Assembly (NCBI GenBank): GCA_002419145.1
Contig: DIFN01000077.1
Span: forward strand, 1-13,356
DNA length: 13,356 nucleotides
Direction: 5' to 3'
DNA from: Mageeibacillus sp. UBA5747
Lineage (GTDB): Bacteria; Bacillota; Clostridia; Saccharofermentanales; UBA5734
This document shows, one piece after another, positions 12,768 to 13,356 of the stretch (positions are counted from its first letter, which is position 1; each line of letters starts with the position of its first letter). Both the position numbers and the translations under genes were made by a program. Under the pieces are notes generated by a model. It was not told the DNA's origin and searched no databases. It was given only the letters and a program-made list of their open reading frames with translations.

Positions 12768-13356
12768 TTGAAGAATGCTGTCCCAACCCTGATACGCCCC
12801 CGAACCATCACTTTGCGTATTTTATTGACAACAGGGATCATCGTCCTTGCTATCTTGAGTTTTCATCTTCCAGCTATTTCAGCTGAATCGACAGCAGCAG
12901 GTGCCAGTCTGGTTGAACACTGGATTGCTGAGGCCAAAGACGCTGTGTGGGGTGAATACCCGACTGTCCAGGACCCGTGGCCGGTCCAGAACACTGCTGG
13001 AGATTTGAATGGTCTGGATCTGCCAGGCCGTTCCAATCCTCAACAGGTGATCGAACCAGAGATCGAACCAGAGATCGTCAAACAACAGCCGGTTAGCCAA
13101 CCAAAGCCTACACCTGCAGCCACCGAAACGCCAATCACCGCAACGGAACCAGTGGTCATAGCAGTTTCATCCAGCGACTGGCTGGCCGAATTTGTCCGTC
13201 TGACCAATGCAGCACGAGAGAAAAATGGCCTGGCGCCTTTGTCTGTGCACAGTACACTCTGCCAGGCAGCCGATATTCGAGTCCGTGAATTGCCCACCAG
13301 CCCGTCCCCTCATCTCAGACCCGATGGCGACGCCTTTTATACAGCTCTGGCGGATG
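12768..13356 (+). CDS. Second secreted CAP/SCP-domain protein (partial, runs off the end)
   Basis: An open frame begins at TTG 12768, preceded by AAAGGA (12753-12758) at 9 nt; an in-frame TAA at 12738-12740 limits the start and no ATG is available. The 196 visible residues show a basic N-terminus and signal peptide (about 1-39, ending PAISA), the motif AKDAVWGEYP..WP (56-72), a Pro/Glu/Thr-rich linker with an IEPEIEPEIV repeat (95-104), and the first half of a CAP domain from about 137: LTNAAREKNGLAPLS, then ELPTSPSPHLRPDG (174-187). The last motif is nearly identical in the CAP protein at 8974, so the two are paralogues. The rest of the domain lies beyond the window. Unlike its paralogue it has no visible riboswitch, so regulation may differ. 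Confidence 0.88.
   Translation, partial: MKNAVPTLIRPRTITLRILLTTGIIVLAILSFHLPAISAESTAAGASLVEHWIAEAKDAVWGEYPTVQDPWPVQNTAGDLNGLDLPGRSNPQQVIEPEIEPEIVKQQPVSQPKPTPAATETPITATEPVVIAVSSSDWLAEFVRLTNAAREKNGLAPLSVHSTLCQAADIRVRELPTSPSPHLRPDGDAFYTALAD

Overview
The window (about 13.4 kb, GC-rich except for a few AT-rich gaps) looks like chromosome from a Gram-positive anaerobe of the class Clostridia (Bacillota). This is inferred from a low-GC-type gene set carried on a fairly GC-rich genome, both known classes of cyclic di-GMP riboswitch, a class B sortase next to a sortase-type surface protein, and strong AGGAGG-like ribosome binding sites. Species and genus cannot be fixed from the sequence alone.

Left part (1-8625), housekeeping. 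Four genes lie on the + strand: uvrB (excinuclease subunit B), an alpha-phosphohexomutase, dnaE (replicative polymerase III alpha, starting 10 nt after the mutase stop) and pfkA (ATP-dependent 6-phosphofructokinase). Promoter-like sites before uvrB, the mutase and pfkA are all extended -10 boxes (TGNTATAAT) without an obvious -35 box. The same form recurs before the sortase gene further right. The pfkA promoter overlaps the dnaE stop codon.

Middle part (8626-12060), a cyclic di-GMP-controlled surface locus. A class I cyclic di-GMP (GEMM-I) aptamer lies directly before a secreted CAP/SCP-domain protein; the ribosome binding site sits in the potential 3' strand of aptamer helix P1. A convergent gene on the - strand encodes a surface protein with signal peptide, Thr/Pro/Ala-rich stalk and C-terminal MPNTG sorting signal. 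Its leader carries what looks like a class II cyclic di-GMP aptamer whose conserved 3' end (AACCGGCC) is also the 5' arm of a strong intrinsic terminator, which predicts an ON switch. Divergent from it is a class B sortase gene with the catalytic His/Cys/Arg in place. A shared bidirectional terminator separates the CAP gene from the surface-protein gene. The layout recalls Clostridioides difficile, where class II switches turn on sortase-B-anchored adhesins and a class I switch controls a secreted protein in the opposite sense.

Right part (12061-13356), AT-rich and disturbed. A - strand remnant is the C-terminal end of an IS transposase (IS4/IS1634-like), with an in-frame stop and with lysine where the catalytic glutamate is expected. 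It is followed by a gene-free stretch with a 12-bp direct repeat, then the 5' part of a second secreted CAP-domain gene (TTG start, cut by the window edge). The two CAP proteins share an N-terminal motif AK-x4-GEYP-x5-WP directly after the signal peptide, so they are paralogues, yet only the first has a recognisable riboswitch.
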